64,000 nt of DNA from Actinomadura violacea (GTDB taxonomy: Bacteria > Actinomycetota > Actinomycetes > Streptosporangiales > Streptosporangiaceae), in NCBI RefSeq assembly GCF_017573465.1, contig NZ_JAGEPF010000016.1, positions 124,001 through 188,000 on the forward strand, written 5' to 3'. The notes under the pieces were generated by a model, which was not told where the DNA came from, ran no database searches, and was given only the letters and a program-made list of their open reading frames with translations. The translations under genes and the position numbers were made by a program. This document shows positions 47,739 through 56,263 of the stretch, one piece after another (positions within the stretch are counted from its first letter, which is position 1; each line of letters starts with the position of its first letter).

Positions 47739-48047
47739 TCAGGCCCTCCGGAGGAAGGTCCGGGACTCCACGAGCACGCACCCGTTGGCGTCGGCCTCGG
47801 CCTTGGTCGCCTTGGCGTCCTCGTCGGCCGCGAGCCGCCCGCGGAACGCCTCGTACTCGGTGAGCGACTCGAAGTCCAGCAGCGCCATCGCCTGGTTGTT
47901 CGCACCGTCGCCCGGCAGGAAGTAGCCGACCAGCCGGCCGCCGCAGCGCTCGATGATCGGCGGCCAGGCGGCGGCGTAGCGGGCGAACTCCCCGGCCTTG
48001 CGCGGGTCGATGGTGTAGTCGATGCGGCAGGTCAGCACGGCGGTCAC
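47739..48047 (-). CDS. NIPSNAP/EthD-like dimeric alpha-beta barrel protein
   Basis: 102 residues. The pattern TCRIDYTIDPRKAGEFARYAAAWPPIIERCGGRLVGYFLPGDG (in pieces), then an AMALLDFESLTEYEAFRGRL segment, is that of NIPSNAP domain proteins of the ferredoxin-like dimeric barrel superfamily. Members are small ligand-binding or cyclase/oxygenase-like proteins in biosynthetic loci. Start and stop overlap both neighbours (ATGA-type overlap with the carrier protein gene), so it belongs to the operon. The role is not determinable. Confidence 0.8.
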   Translation of the reverse strand: MTAVLTCRIDYTIDPRKAGEFARYAAAWPPIIERCGGRLVGYFLPGDGANNQAMALLDFESLTEYEAFRGRLAADEDAKATKAEADANGCVLVESRTFLRRA

Positions 48048-48328
48048 CGCCCCGCTGCCGCCGCGACGACCTCGACCATGTCGTCGACGGTGGTGAAGGT
48101 GCGGCCGTTGAACAGGTCGTCGGGCAGCTCGACGTCGAGCTCGTCCTCCAGCCGGACGAACATGCCGACGAATCCGAGCGAGCTGACGTTGAGCACGTCG
48201 CCCTTGAGCGGTTCGTCGCCGGCCAGCTCGGCCGGGTCCATGCTGAGCCGGGACTCGGCGATCAGCATCCGCTTCACGGCCGTGGCGACCTCGCCGGACG
48301 AGGGCGCGGTCTGGTCGTCGGTGGTCAT
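48044..48328 (-). CDS. Acyl/peptidyl carrier protein 1
   Basis: 94 residues from ATG 48328, chosen for the AAGGAGG 8 nt upstream; a GTG at 48355 would overlap the reductase stop. The carrier fold is seen in LKGDVLNVSSLGFVGMFVRLEDELDVELPDDLFNGRTFTTVDDMVEVV (in pieces). The phosphopantetheine Ser lies in VSSLGF, with Ser in place of the common Asp before it. It sits between the ProA-like reductase and the NIPSNAP protein, suggesting that it presents the intermediate those proteins act on. Confidence 0.88.
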   Translation of the reverse strand: MTTDDQTAPSSGEVATAVKRMLIAESRLSMDPAELAGDEPLKGDVLNVSSLGFVGMFVRLEDELDVELPDDLFNGRTFTTVDDMVEVVAAAAGR

Positions 48329-48351
48329 GGCGGTGTCCTCCTTCGTGCGGT

Positions 48352-49635
48352 TCACGCCGCGGTGCGGAAGCGGGACGCGTTCGCCCCGTCGATGATCCAG
48401 GAATGGGTGTAGAGGCGGTCGAGCGTCACCGGGCCGCGGGCGTGCAGCCTGCCGGTGCTGATGGCCAGGGCGGCGCCCAGGCCCATCGCGGGCGCGTCGT
48501 TGAGGCGCAGCGACCCGTTGACCACGACGGCCGCCGCGTCCACCCGCCGGCAGAACTCCTCGGCGACCGCGTCGTCACCGGTGAGCACGCCTTCGGTGTG
48601 CCCCGACCCGTGGCGGCCGATGTGCGCGATCGCGGCCTGCGGACCGGAGACGGTGCGGACCGCGAGCGTCTGGTCGAGGTACTCGCGGCCGTCGTCGTGC
48701 GGCCCGAGCCGGGCCGGGTCCAGGTGGCCGGCGAGTCCGGCGGGGATGCGCGCCGCCACCTCGTCGGTGACGCGCAGGACCAGCCCTCCGGCGTCGGGGG
48801 CCTTCGCCGCCTCGGCGAGGGCCGCCAGGTAGGCGCCGGCCAGTTCCTCGTCCACCAGCACGGTTTCCAGCGCGGTGCAGGCCGCGGGATCGGGCAGCTT
48901 GCCGTCCAAGGTGAGGGCGGCGGCCGTGCGCGGGTCGGCGCTGCGGTGCACGTACAGGTGGTTGGCTCCGCCCCCGCCGGTGATCAACGGGATGCGGGAC
49001 GCGGTCCGGCAGGTCTCGATGAGGCTCGGGCCGCCGCGCGGGATGATCACGTCGATCGCGTCGTCCCGCTTGAGCAGGGCGCGCAGCTGCTTGCGGTCGC
49101 CGCTGTCCAGGATGGTCACCAGCCCCTCGGGGAGGCCGGCGTCGGCGAGCGCGGCGCGCAGCACGCCGCCCACCGCCGCGTTGGTCTCGGCGACCTCCGA
49201 GCCGCCGCGCAGCAGCACGGCGTTGCCGGTCGCGGCGCACATGACGGCGCTGCGCAGGGTGATCTCGGCGCGCGCCTCGAAGACCATGAGGATCACGCCC
49301 AGCGGGCGCAGCACGCGGTGCGCGCGCACCTCGCCCATGCCCTGCACGCTCTCGCCGGCCTGTGCGGTGCGGGGGAGCGCCCGTTCGAGTCCGTCGAAGG
49401 CGGTGTCCAGGGCGTCGCGGTGGCGGTCCGCCAGCCGCAGCCGTTCGAGCATGGCCTCCGGCAGGCCCTTCTCGCGGGCCCGCTCGATGTCGCGGTCGCC
49501 GGCGCCGGTGAGTTCGGGCCAGTGGGCCGCCATGCGCTTGCGGGCCGCCTGGATGAACGAGGGGTAGGCGTCGTCGCCCACCGGGGGTGCGGCGCGTTGC
49601 GCCTCACGGGCGCGGCGCAGGATGTCGTCGGTCAT
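48352..49635 (-). CDS. ProA-like acyl-phosphate/thioester reductase (glutamate-5-semialdehyde dehydrogenase homologue)
   Basis: 427 residues, close to ProA length. Conserved parts: VLRPLGVILMVFEARAEITLRSAVMCAATGNAVLLRGGSEVAETN (in pieces), LITGGGGANHLYVH, and the catalytic Cys in PAACTALETVLVD. The normal ProA stretch before that Cys (NAK-x-x-R-P-S-V) is altered to DGKLPDPAA, and the C-terminus keeps RLHARGPVTLDRLYTHSW. No proB homologue lies nearby. Inside a carrier-protein operon it may reduce a carrier-bound or activated acyl group to an aldehyde. That role is an inference. It overlaps the exporter gene upstream by ATGA. Confidence 0.83.
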   Translation of the reverse strand: MTDDILRRAREAQRAAPPVGDDAYPSFIQAARKRMAAHWPELTGAGDRDIERAREKGLPEAMLERLRLADRHRDALDTAFDGLERALPRTAQAGESVQGMGEVRAHRVLRPLGVILMVFEARAEITLRSAVMCAATGNAVLLRGGSEVAETNAAVGGVLRAALADAGLPEGLVTILDSGDRKQLRALLKRDDAIDVIIPRGGPSLIETCRTASRIPLITGGGGANHLYVHRSADPRTAAALTLDGKLPDPAACTALETVLVDEELAGAYLAALAEAAKAPDAGGLVLRVTDEVAARIPAGLAGHLDPARLGPHDDGREYLDQTLAVRTVSGPQAAIAHIGRHGSGHTEGVLTGDDAVAEEFCRRVDAAAVVVNGSLRLNDAPAMGLGAALAISTGRLHARGPVTLDRLYTHSWIIDGANASRFRTAA

Positions 49636-50624
49636 CGGTTCGCGCTCCTGGCGTAGTGGCGGACGGGGACGTCGCGGGCTCGGCTCCGGGCCGGCTCCGC
49701 GGTGCGCGCCGCGTCCTCTTCATCTGTTGTGCGTTCCTCCTGGGTACGGCGTCCGCCGCGCAGCACGAGCACCACGCCGACGCCCGACACCGCCATCCCG
49801 GCGAAGACGCTCCACCCGACGCTCTGGCCGAGGATCGGGACGCCGAGCAGCGCCGTCACCGGCGGGACCAGGTACAGCAGGCTGGTCGCGGCGCCTCCGC
49901 CCCGCATCCGCAGCAGGATGAACAGGAGGGTGAAGCTGCCGATCGAGTTCACCGTCGCGAGCCAGACCAGCGAGCCGAGCGCGGGGAACGTCAGCGGGAG
50001 ATGCATCCCGCCGTGCAGCAGGGCGAGCGGGATGGTGGTCACCATCGCGCCGAACAGCTGGACGGTGGTGCCGGTGCGCAGGTCCACCTTCAGGCCGGCG
50101 GCCTTCTGGTAGAGCGTGCCCGCCGCGAAGCCGGCCAGCGCCAGCGCGACGAGCGCGTACCCGGCGAGCTTCCCGCCGCCCGCGAGCTTCTCCGTGAGCG
50201 AGATGCCGACCCCGGCGAGGCCGAGCGCCAGCCCGAGCCACTGGGCCCCGGCCAGCCGCTCGCCGAACAGCGGGACCGCGGCGGCGCCGACCACCAGCGG
50301 GCACGCGCTGAGGATCAGCGACGACAGCCCCGCCGGGACGCCCATGCCGAGCGCCAGGTAGAGCGTGGCGAACTGGACCGTCTGCAGCAGGATCCCGATC
50401 GCCAGCAGATGCAGATAGGTGCGCGGTGCGGACGGCCAGGGCGCGCGGGTCGCCAGCGAGATCGTCGCGAGCACGGCGAAGGCGATGACGAACCGCCACG
50501 CCAGCAGGCCCAGCGGCGGCCCGGCGTGCGCGCCGATCGAGCCGACCAGGTAGCCGCTGCTCCAGATCAGCACGAAGACGACCGGGAGCGCGAGGCCGGC
50601 CGCGGATCGGATCTTGGCGGTCAC
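49632..50624 (-). CDS. DMT-family (EamA/RhaT) exporter
   Basis: 330 residues with ten membrane segments in two EamA repeats: FVLIWSSGYLVGSIGAHAGPPLGLLAWRF, LSSLILSACPLVVGAAAVPLFGERL, and the second repeat VPPVTALLGVPILGQSVGWSVFAGMAVSGVGV (pieces). The tail is polar. EamA proteins often export amino acids or small metabolites. Its position between the adenylation enzyme and the ProA-like reductase, overlapping the latter, makes it the likely exporter of this locus's product. A 57-nt gap to the upstream A-domain gene is the longest break within the left half of the operon. Confidence 0.85.
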   Translation of the reverse strand: MTAKIRSAAGLALPVVFVLIWSSGYLVGSIGAHAGPPLGLLAWRFVIAFAVLATISLATRAPWPSAPRTYLHLLAIGILLQTVQFATLYLALGMGVPAGLSSLILSACPLVVGAAAVPLFGERLAGAQWLGLALGLAGVGISLTEKLAGGGKLAGYALVALALAGFAAGTLYQKAAGLKVDLRTGTTVQLFGAMVTTIPLALLHGGMHLPLTFPALGSLVWLATVNSIGSFTLLFILLRMRGGGAATSLLYLVPPVTALLGVPILGQSVGWSVFAGMAVSGVGVVLVLRGGRRTQEERTTDEEDAARTAEPARSRARDVPVRHYARSANR

Positions 50625-50681
50625 TGCTCCTCCTCGTAACAGGTCATGCCGTTACATAGGGACTTGCCCGGGCGGCGGGAG

Positions 50682-52220
50682 TTATGCGCCCGCCAGCGCC
50701 TCGATCCGGCGGCGGTCGATCTTGCCGTTCGGATTGAGCGGGAACCCGGGCATCCGGGTGAACGCCCGCGGCACCATGTACCAGGGCAGACTCCGCCCGG
50801 CGTGCTCCCTCAGCTCCCCCGCCGGGACCTCGTCGCCGGTGTAGGCGACGCGCAGATCGGCGGCGTCGCCCTCGCCGGCCACGAGCGCCACCGCGTCCTC
50901 GACGGACCGGTGGCCGCGCAGGACCGCCTCGATCTCGCCGAGCTCGACGCGGTAGCCGTGGATCTTGACCTGGCCGTCGAGGCGGCCGAGGTGCACCAGC
51001 GCGCCGTCCGGTCCCCGCTCCACCCGGTCGCCCGTCCGGTACCAGTGCCGGCCGGTGAGGGGTTCGGAGCCGTCGTAGGACACGGCCGGGCCGCCGCCCG
51101 GCTCGTACGAGACGAACCGGCCCGCGTTGTCGGCGGGATCGAAGTAGCCGGGGAAGCGCTGGACGCCGCGGACGCACAGCTCGCCCTCCTCGGCGGGCCG
51201 CCCGTCCTCGTCCAGGATCACCGACTCCAGCGACGGGTGCACCTCGCCGATCGGCACGGTCCCGTTGCGGGTGGCGGGCCACGACGCCGGGTCCGCGGGC
51301 AGCCGGTGGCCGGTGCAGGTGATCGTCAGCTCGGTGGGGCCGTAGAGGTTCTCCAGCGTGCTCGCGGGCGCGGCCTCGTGCCACGCGGCGGCCTGCCGGG
51401 TCGTGAGCTGCTCGCCGGCGAACAGGCTCCAGCGCAGGTCCGGCATGCTCCCGGGCGGCAGGCGGCGCATCCGCCGGGCGAGCGAGACCACCGACGGCAC
51501 CGAGAACCAGTGCGTGATGCCCCGGTCCCGGACGAAGCCCGCCGGGTCGCTCACCTCGTCCTTGGCCGGGACGACGAGCGTGGCGCCCGACCCCCAGGCC
51601 ACGAACATGTCGAACACCGACGGGTCGAAGGTCAGGTCGAACGTCTGCGAGAACCGGCAGCCCGGCCCGGCCCCGTACCGCTCGATGTTGTACGCCAGGT
51701 AGGGGGAGACGTTGCGGTGCTCGATCGGCACCCCCTTGGGCGCGCCCGTCGAACCAGAGGTGAACAGGATGTAGGCGACCGGCTCGGGATCGTCGGCCAC
51801 GGCCGGTGCCCCGGCCCGTCCGTCCGCTCCCTGCCGCAGGGCGTCGCCGCGCACGATGGCCCACGGTCCTTCGCGCAGCGGCCCGGACGGCTCCTCTCCC
51901 GTGATCACGACGTCGACGTCCGCCGACCGGGCGATCGTCTCGTTGCGCTCCGGGGGGAAGACGGGGTTGAGCGGGACGACGGTCGCGCCGAGCCGCAGCG
52001 CGGCGAGGTAGCCGGCGTAGGTCAGCGGGGTCCGCTCGGCGGCGAGACCCACGCGCCTCGGGCGAGGTCCGCGCGCCGCGGCCAGCGCCGCCGCCACCCG
52101 TTCGCCCGCCCGGGCCAGCTCGCGATAGGTCAGCTCCTCGCCGCCCGCCTCGAGTGCCGTCTCCTCCGGATGCCGGGACGCCGCGTCCGCGAACCACTCG
52201 TACAGGGTCCGCTCGGTCAT
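50682..52220 (-). CDS. Stand-alone amino-acid adenylation enzyme (NRPS A domain)
   Basis: 512 residues, a free A domain: P-loop LFTSGSTGAPKGVPIEHRN, the pocket segment QTFDLTFDPSVFDMFVAWG, LFAGEQLT, ENLYGPTELTIT, the GHWYRTGD-type hinge block GRHWYRTGDRVE, LDGQVKIHGYRVELGEIE, and catalytic Lys in NPNGKIDRR. The pocket has the Asp that binds an alpha-amino group (in FDPSVF), so the substrate is probably an amino acid; my code reading (D-P-F-F-L-A-L-I) matches none I know. It would charge one of the three small carrier proteins of this operon. Its start overlaps the stop of the upstream Cys-His-Asp protein (ATGA). Confidence 0.88.
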   Translation of the reverse strand: MTERTLYEWFADAASRHPEETALEAGGEELTYRELARAGERVAAALAAARGPRPRRVGLAAERTPLTYAGYLAALRLGATVVPLNPVFPPERNETIARSADVDVVITGEEPSGPLREGPWAIVRGDALRQGADGRAGAPAVADDPEPVAYILFTSGSTGAPKGVPIEHRNVSPYLAYNIERYGAGPGCRFSQTFDLTFDPSVFDMFVAWGSGATLVVPAKDEVSDPAGFVRDRGITHWFSVPSVVSLARRMRRLPPGSMPDLRWSLFAGEQLTTRQAAAWHEAAPASTLENLYGPTELTITCTGHRLPADPASWPATRNGTVPIGEVHPSLESVILDEDGRPAEEGELCVRGVQRFPGYFDPADNAGRFVSYEPGGGPAVSYDGSEPLTGRHWYRTGDRVERGPDGALVHLGRLDGQVKIHGYRVELGEIEAVLRGHRSVEDAVALVAGEGDAADLRVAYTGDEVPAGELREHAGRSLPWYMVPRAFTRMPGFPLNPNGKIDRRRIEALAGA

Positions 52221-53161
52221 GTCTTCGCTCCTTCCATCTCCACTCCGTAGCCCTGCGCGGCCAGCGGCTCGCGCAGTTCGTCCTCGATCCGGCTCAACTT
52301 GCCGAACGCGGTCGTGATGAGCGACGGGCGGGCGCGGCCTCGCTGCGCCGATTCGTGCGCGAAGCGGACGGCCCGCGGCAGCTCGTTCCAGGCCGCGTAC
52401 GCCTCGTCCGCGCCGTCGAGCCGGTCCCGCAGACGCTCGTAGCGGAAGGTGTGGTGGCGGGCCACGGCCCAGACGTCCTCCAGTAGCCGTCCGCTGGCGG
52501 GCCCCGAAGCGAAGTGCTCGGCGAGCCGGTCGAGCGCCCGCGCCGGATCGGTGATCCACTGCCCGGGCAGGACGGTGCCGTCTCCGGACTCGTCGGGGCC
52601 AAGCGCCAGCCACTGGTGGTCGCCGTCCGGGGGCACCGGCACCGGGAACCCGAACGCGTGCTCGTTGCGCCGCCGCTGCTCCGCCGGGAGCGGGTCGCGG
52701 GGCCGCAGCAGCCCGGCGAACTCCTCCCCGCCCAGCCGGCCGTCGAACGGCAGTTGCTCGCCGCCACCGGGCAGCAGTGCGGAGAACCGGTCGACGATGT
52801 GCCAGTGACCGTCCTCGAAGCCGGTCACCAGGAGGTAGTGCGGCGCGCCCGCGTCGGCGCCGGGTGACCACGGCAGCAGCGAGCTGTCGGCGACCACGAG
52901 GACCTGCCCCTGCGCCTCCAGCTCCGCCCTGATCTCGCGGAGCGCCGTGTCGCGGTCGCGTGCTGAGCGGTACCGCAGTTCGCCGCCGTCCGGCAGCCGG
53001 TGCAGCGGCATCGCGTGATGCGAGATCGCGAGCGATCCGTCGGGCAGGTCGGTGCGGACGGCCACGCGGATGGAGCGGGCCACCCGGTCGGCCGGATCGG
53101 TCTCGTGCCGTTCGAGGTAGGCGACGAGATTGCCGGTGTAGCAGCTGAGTCCGTCGCTCAT
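52217..53161 (-). CDS. BtrH-like papain-fold protein (candidate carrier-to-acceptor acyltransferase)
   Basis: 314 residues from ATG 53161. The N-terminus LSCYTGNLVAYLERH holds a Cys at the position of the nucleophile in BtrH_N-type proteins; HYLLVTGFEDGHWHIVDRFSAL supplies the matching His and Asp, giving a Cys-His-Asp triad order. BtrH of butirosin biosynthesis moves an aminoacyl group from a carrier protein to an amine, and related domains occur in other natural-product loci. Here it is encoded between an A domain and a PPTase, both by 4-nt overlaps, which suits an acyl transfer step. The assignment rests on motif order, not on close similarity. Confidence 0.7.
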   Translation of the reverse strand: MSDGLSCYTGNLVAYLERHETDPADRVARSIRVAVRTDLPDGSLAISHHAMPLHRLPDGGELRYRSARDRDTALREIRAELEAQGQVLVVADSSLLPWSPGADAGAPHYLLVTGFEDGHWHIVDRFSALLPGGGEQLPFDGRLGGEEFAGLLRPRDPLPAEQRRRNEHAFGFPVPVPPDGDHQWLALGPDESGDGTVLPGQWITDPARALDRLAEHFASGPASGRLLEDVWAVARHHTFRYERLRDRLDGADEAYAAWNELPRAVRFAHESAQRGRARPSLITTAFGKLSRIEDELREPLAAQGYGVEMEGAKT

Positions 53162-53754
53162 GAGAATCCTTCCGTTGCGTAGGCGCAGGACACGGGGACC
53201 GGAAAGCGGTCCGGCAGGCTGCGCCAGGTGAAGCCGTTCCAGTGGCCGCGGTGCTGCCCGACCTCGACGGGGATCCGCCACGGAGCACCCGCCAGCCCCA
53301 GACCGGCGGCCTTCACACACGCCTCCTGGACCGTCCAGATCCGGACGAACTCGCGCCGTCCCCGCTCCGGCGGGAGCCGGCGGAGCGCGCCGAGCGCGGT
53401 GCGGGAGCAGCAGCGTTCCCGCAGGCCGGGGGAGACCGGCGCGGGGACCTCGGCGTCCACGCCGACGCGGTGGCCGAGGCCGACACCGGCGGCCACGTAC
53501 CCGCCGCTGTGCGACACGTTCACCCCGATACGAGGGTGGGCGGGCAGGTACGGCCGACCGTTGCGCCCCTTCGCGACCCGGGCGCCCGCGAGGGCGGGGC
53601 CCGCCGAACGGGTCAGCAGGCCGTCCAGCAGCACACGGCCCGCGCGGTGCTCGTCGGCCGCACCGTCCGGCAGGACGTCGGCGACGCGCGCGAACACGAT
53701 CGCCACCCCCTCGGCGATGTCGACGACGGCGCCGTTCAGGACAGGGCCGCTCAT
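53158..53754 (-). CDS. Sfp-type 4'-phosphopantetheinyl transferase
   Basis: 198 residues from ATG 53754. Motifs: GRPYLPAHPRIGVNVSHSGGYVAAGVG (NxSHS substrate/CoA region), HRVGVDAEVP (magnesium-binding GVDxE), and FVRIWTVQEACVKAAGLGL, the W-x-x-x-E-A-x-x-K motif with Gln where many have Lys. It attaches the phosphopantetheine arm to carrier proteins. A dedicated copy in an operon with three carriers shows that the pathway is self-contained. It overlaps both neighbours by ATGA. Confidence 0.9.
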   Translation of the reverse strand: MSGPVLNGAVVDIAEGVAIVFARVADVLPDGAADEHRAGRVLLDGLLTRSAGPALAGARVAKGRNGRPYLPAHPRIGVNVSHSGGYVAAGVGLGHRVGVDAEVPAPVSPGLRERCCSRTALGALRRLPPERGRREFVRIWTVQEACVKAAGLGLAGAPWRIPVEVGQHRGHWNGFTWRSLPDRFPVPVSCAYATEGFS

Positions 53755-54845
53755 GACGCCTTCTCCAGCAGTTCGGGCGTGTGGTCGGCGATGCCTTCGA
53801 GCATCGTCTCCGTCGTCCCGCCCGCGATGCCGAACATGGCCGCCTCGGCCCGCAGCTCCTGGAGGCCGCCGACCGCGAAGCCGTCGGCGCCGTGCAGATG
53901 CGCGGCCTCGTCCAGCACCAGCCGGACCGTCTCGCCCCCGGCCGCCTTGAGCAGCATGGCCTGCGCCGGGGACGCACGGCCCTGCCGGCAGGCGCCGTCG
54001 CACAGCGCGTCCAGGCGCCGCTGCTCCAGCAGCGCGCGGGCGAACCGCTGCCGCACCGAGCCGATCTCCCACAGCGGACGGTCCCGCATCGTGCGCGCGG
54101 TGAGCCGTTCGTGCAGGCCAGCCAGGACGCGGCGGCACAGCGCCGACGCCCACAGGGCGCTGGCGAGGCGCTCGGCCGCCATCCGCCGGGCGAACTCGGC
54201 CAAGCCCTGGCCGGGGCGCCCGATCACGTGCGACCGGTCCAGCCGCACGCCGTCGAACGTCAGCTCGCCGAGCCCCGATCCCGCGAAGAAGCGGGTCGGG
54301 GCGGCGGCCCGGCCGACGCCGTCGCGGTCGGCCGGGACCAGCAGCAGGGTGAAGCTGGTGAAGTGGTCGCCGGGACGGTGCCGGGCGAGGACGAGCGCGT
54401 GGTCGGCGGTGGTGGCGTTGACGATCCACTGCTTGCCGCCGTCCAGCCGCACCTCGTCGCCGTCCAGCTCCACCCGGGTGGTCAGGGCCGTGAGGTCCGA
54501 CCCCGCGGCGCCCGCGTCGGTGGCGGCGAGCGCCACCACCGCGCGGCCCGCCACGGCTTGCTCGGCGACGCGCGCGACGGTCCCGCCGTCCCGGTCGCGC
54601 CGTCCGAGCAGGATCGGGAGGGCGCTGGCGGCCTGCACGCAGACGGCGAGCGTGGTGCCGAGATCGTGCCCGGCGTCCAGTGATGCGAGCAGGTCGCGCA
54701 GCGCGAACGGGTCGAGCCCGAGGCCCGGGTCGGTGCCCGGCCCCTCGTACAGGTCCTGCAGCGCGCCCTCGTCGCCGAGCTTCCTCCACAGCGCGGTGCT
54801 GTCGGGTACGGCGGTTGCTTCGGGTGCAGCGGTGGTGTCAGGCAA
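53751..54845 (-). CDS. Acyl-CoA dehydrogenase-fold flavoprotein A
   Basis: 364 residues. Family features: VVALAATDAGAAGSDLTALTTRVELDGDEVRLDGGKQWIVNATTADHALVLARH (pieces), middle beta domain with LTFDGVRLDRSHVIGRPGQGL, and C-terminal LHGADGFAVGGLQELRAEAAMFGIAGGTTETMLEGIA. The position of the classical catalytic Glu near the IxGGT motif is Gly, as in many FadE-like and some N- or C-oxygenating members. It likely oxidises a carrier-bound acyl chain, or acts as an oxygenase with the flavin reductase at 60474. It starts inside the end of the second homologue, forming an adjacent pair. Confidence 0.85.
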   Translation of the reverse strand: MPDTTAAPEATAVPDSTALWRKLGDEGALQDLYEGPGTDPGLGLDPFALRDLLASLDAGHDLGTTLAVCVQAASALPILLGRRDRDGGTVARVAEQAVAGRAVVALAATDAGAAGSDLTALTTRVELDGDEVRLDGGKQWIVNATTADHALVLARHRPGDHFTSFTLLLVPADRDGVGRAAAPTRFFAGSGLGELTFDGVRLDRSHVIGRPGQGLAEFARRMAAERLASALWASALCRRVLAGLHERLTARTMRDRPLWEIGSVRQRFARALLEQRRLDALCDGACRQGRASPAQAMLLKAAGGETVRLVLDEAAHLHGADGFAVGGLQELRAEAAMFGIAGGTTETMLEGIADHTPELLEKAS

Positions 54846-56013
54846 AGCGCACCTCCGCGTCCATCAGCGTCAGCGCCCCGTCGGCCTGGTGCAGCCGGTC
54901 GTTGGCGTAGTTCAGCGAGGCGGACCGCAGGTCGCGCAGCGTCCGCTCCAGCGCGAGCTTGGAGCCGCGCAGGTAGCCGTGCCGCATGCCGGTCAGCTCG
55001 ACCAGCTCGTCCACGGCCGCGTGGCACTGCTCGGACGCGGTGAGCTTCACCGCGTTGAGCAGCAGCTGCACCGACGGGGCCGACAGGTCCGCGCCCTCGG
55101 CCTGGCTCGTGTACCGGACGAGGCCGTGCTCGATGAGCGCGTGCACCGTGTCGAGCCGCTGGCGGATCCCCGACAGCCGGGTGAGCAGCAGCTCCGACCG
55201 CAGGTCGCGCTTCTTGCGCTCGTCCGGCTCGCGGAACATCCGCAGCGTCCGGCTCAGCGCGCCGGCGGCGGCGCCCAGCCAGCAGGTCGCCCAGCCGAGG
55301 TGCGCCAGCGGCGCGAACACGCGCGTGCTCATCTCGCGGAACTCGCCGTGCCGGCCGACGACCTGCGCCGCCGGGACGTCACCGACGATCTTCATCGGGA
55401 CGCTGTGCGTGGCGCGCATGCCGAGCGGGTTCCAGCCGCCGACCTGATCGAGGTCGAGCTGGTCGCGGTCGGCGTACACCAGCGACACCTGGCCGGGCGA
55501 CTCGGCGTCCGGCGCCAGCATGGTGATCAGGAACCCGTCGGCGTGCGCGCCGCCGGTCACCACGGGCGCCATCCGGTCCAGGTGCAGCCACTCGCCGTCG
55601 CCCGCCAGCGGCGACTGCGAGGTCAGCAGGTGGCCGCCCTTGCCGGGCTCGGTGGTCACCGACGCGATGTACACCTCGCCGCGCGCGATCCGCGGCAGCA
55701 GCGACGCGCGCAGCTCCTCGCCCGCGTACTCGGCGAGCGTGGCGACCTGCTGGCAGTGCATCGCGAAGATCATCCCGACGGACATGCATTCGCGGGAGAG
55801 CCGGTCGCTGATCTCCAGCATGTCCCGGACGGTGCCGCCGAGACCGCCGTGCTCCGCCGGGACGAGCAGGCCCAGCAGCCCGCTGCGGCGCAGGGAGTCC
55901 AGGGCCTCGGTGGGGAACCGCGCGTTCTCGTCGGTCTCGGCGGCGTGCTCGCGCACGACCTCCAGGACGTCCGGCAGCAGCTGCCGCACGTCCGGCGCGC
56001 CGGTGACGCTCAT
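54838..56013 (-). CDS. Acyl-CoA dehydrogenase-fold flavoprotein B
   Basis: 391 residues: N-terminal helical domain FPTEALDSLRRSGLLGLLVPAEHGGLGGTVRDMLEISDRLSRECMSVGMIFAMHCQQV (pieces), the GGHLLTSQSPL and WNPLGMRATHSV flavin-site segments, and a C-terminal domain ending RHGYLRGSKLALERTLRDLRSASLNYANDRL. The usual GGT-E-I motif is missing, which is the pattern of flavin-dependent oxygenases of this fold (VlmH or KijD3 type) as well as of diverged dehydrogenases. Its start overlaps the stop of carrier protein 2 by ATGA, so that carrier may hold its substrate. Confidence 0.83.
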   Translation of the reverse strand: MSVTGAPDVRQLLPDVLEVVREHAAETDENARFPTEALDSLRRSGLLGLLVPAEHGGLGGTVRDMLEISDRLSRECMSVGMIFAMHCQQVATLAEYAGEELRASLLPRIARGEVYIASVTTEPGKGGHLLTSQSPLAGDGEWLHLDRMAPVVTGGAHADGFLITMLAPDAESPGQVSLVYADRDQLDLDQVGGWNPLGMRATHSVPMKIVGDVPAAQVVGRHGEFREMSTRVFAPLAHLGWATCWLGAAAGALSRTLRMFREPDERKKRDLRSELLLTRLSGIRQRLDTVHALIEHGLVRYTSQAEGADLSAPSVQLLLNAVKLTASEQCHAAVDELVELTGMRHGYLRGSKLALERTLRDLRSASLNYANDRLHQADGALTLMDAEVRFA

Positions 56014-56261
56014 GACCGGCCTCCCGAGTCGCGCTCCTCGTCGACCGCCTGCCAGAGGCTGTCGGCGGTCTCGAACGTCCGGTCGTTCAGGCGCTCGTCC
56101 GGCAGCGTCACCTGGTAGCTGTCCTCGATGTCGAACAGCAGCTCGATGGCCTGCATCGAGTCCAGGCCGAGGTCGCGCAGCCGCGCGTCGGGCCGGACCT
56201 CCTCGCCCTCGGGCAGGAACCGCAGGTACGGGCGCAGCAGGGTGGCGAACTGGTCTTCCAT
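56010..56261 (-). CDS. Acyl/peptidyl carrier protein 2
   Basis: 83 residues from ATG 56261, with GAGGTAGTC upstream. The phosphopantetheine site is the canonical LRDLGLDSMQAIELLFDIE (Ser after Asp). It lies between the PLP decarboxylase and flavoprotein B. Of the three carriers in the operon, this is the only one with the standard DS motif. Confidence 0.93.
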   Translation of the reverse strand: MEDQFATLLRPYLRFLPEGEEVRPDARLRDLGLDSMQAIELLFDIEDSYQVTLPDERLNDRTFETADSLWQAVDEERDSGGRS

Positions 56262-56263
56262 GA

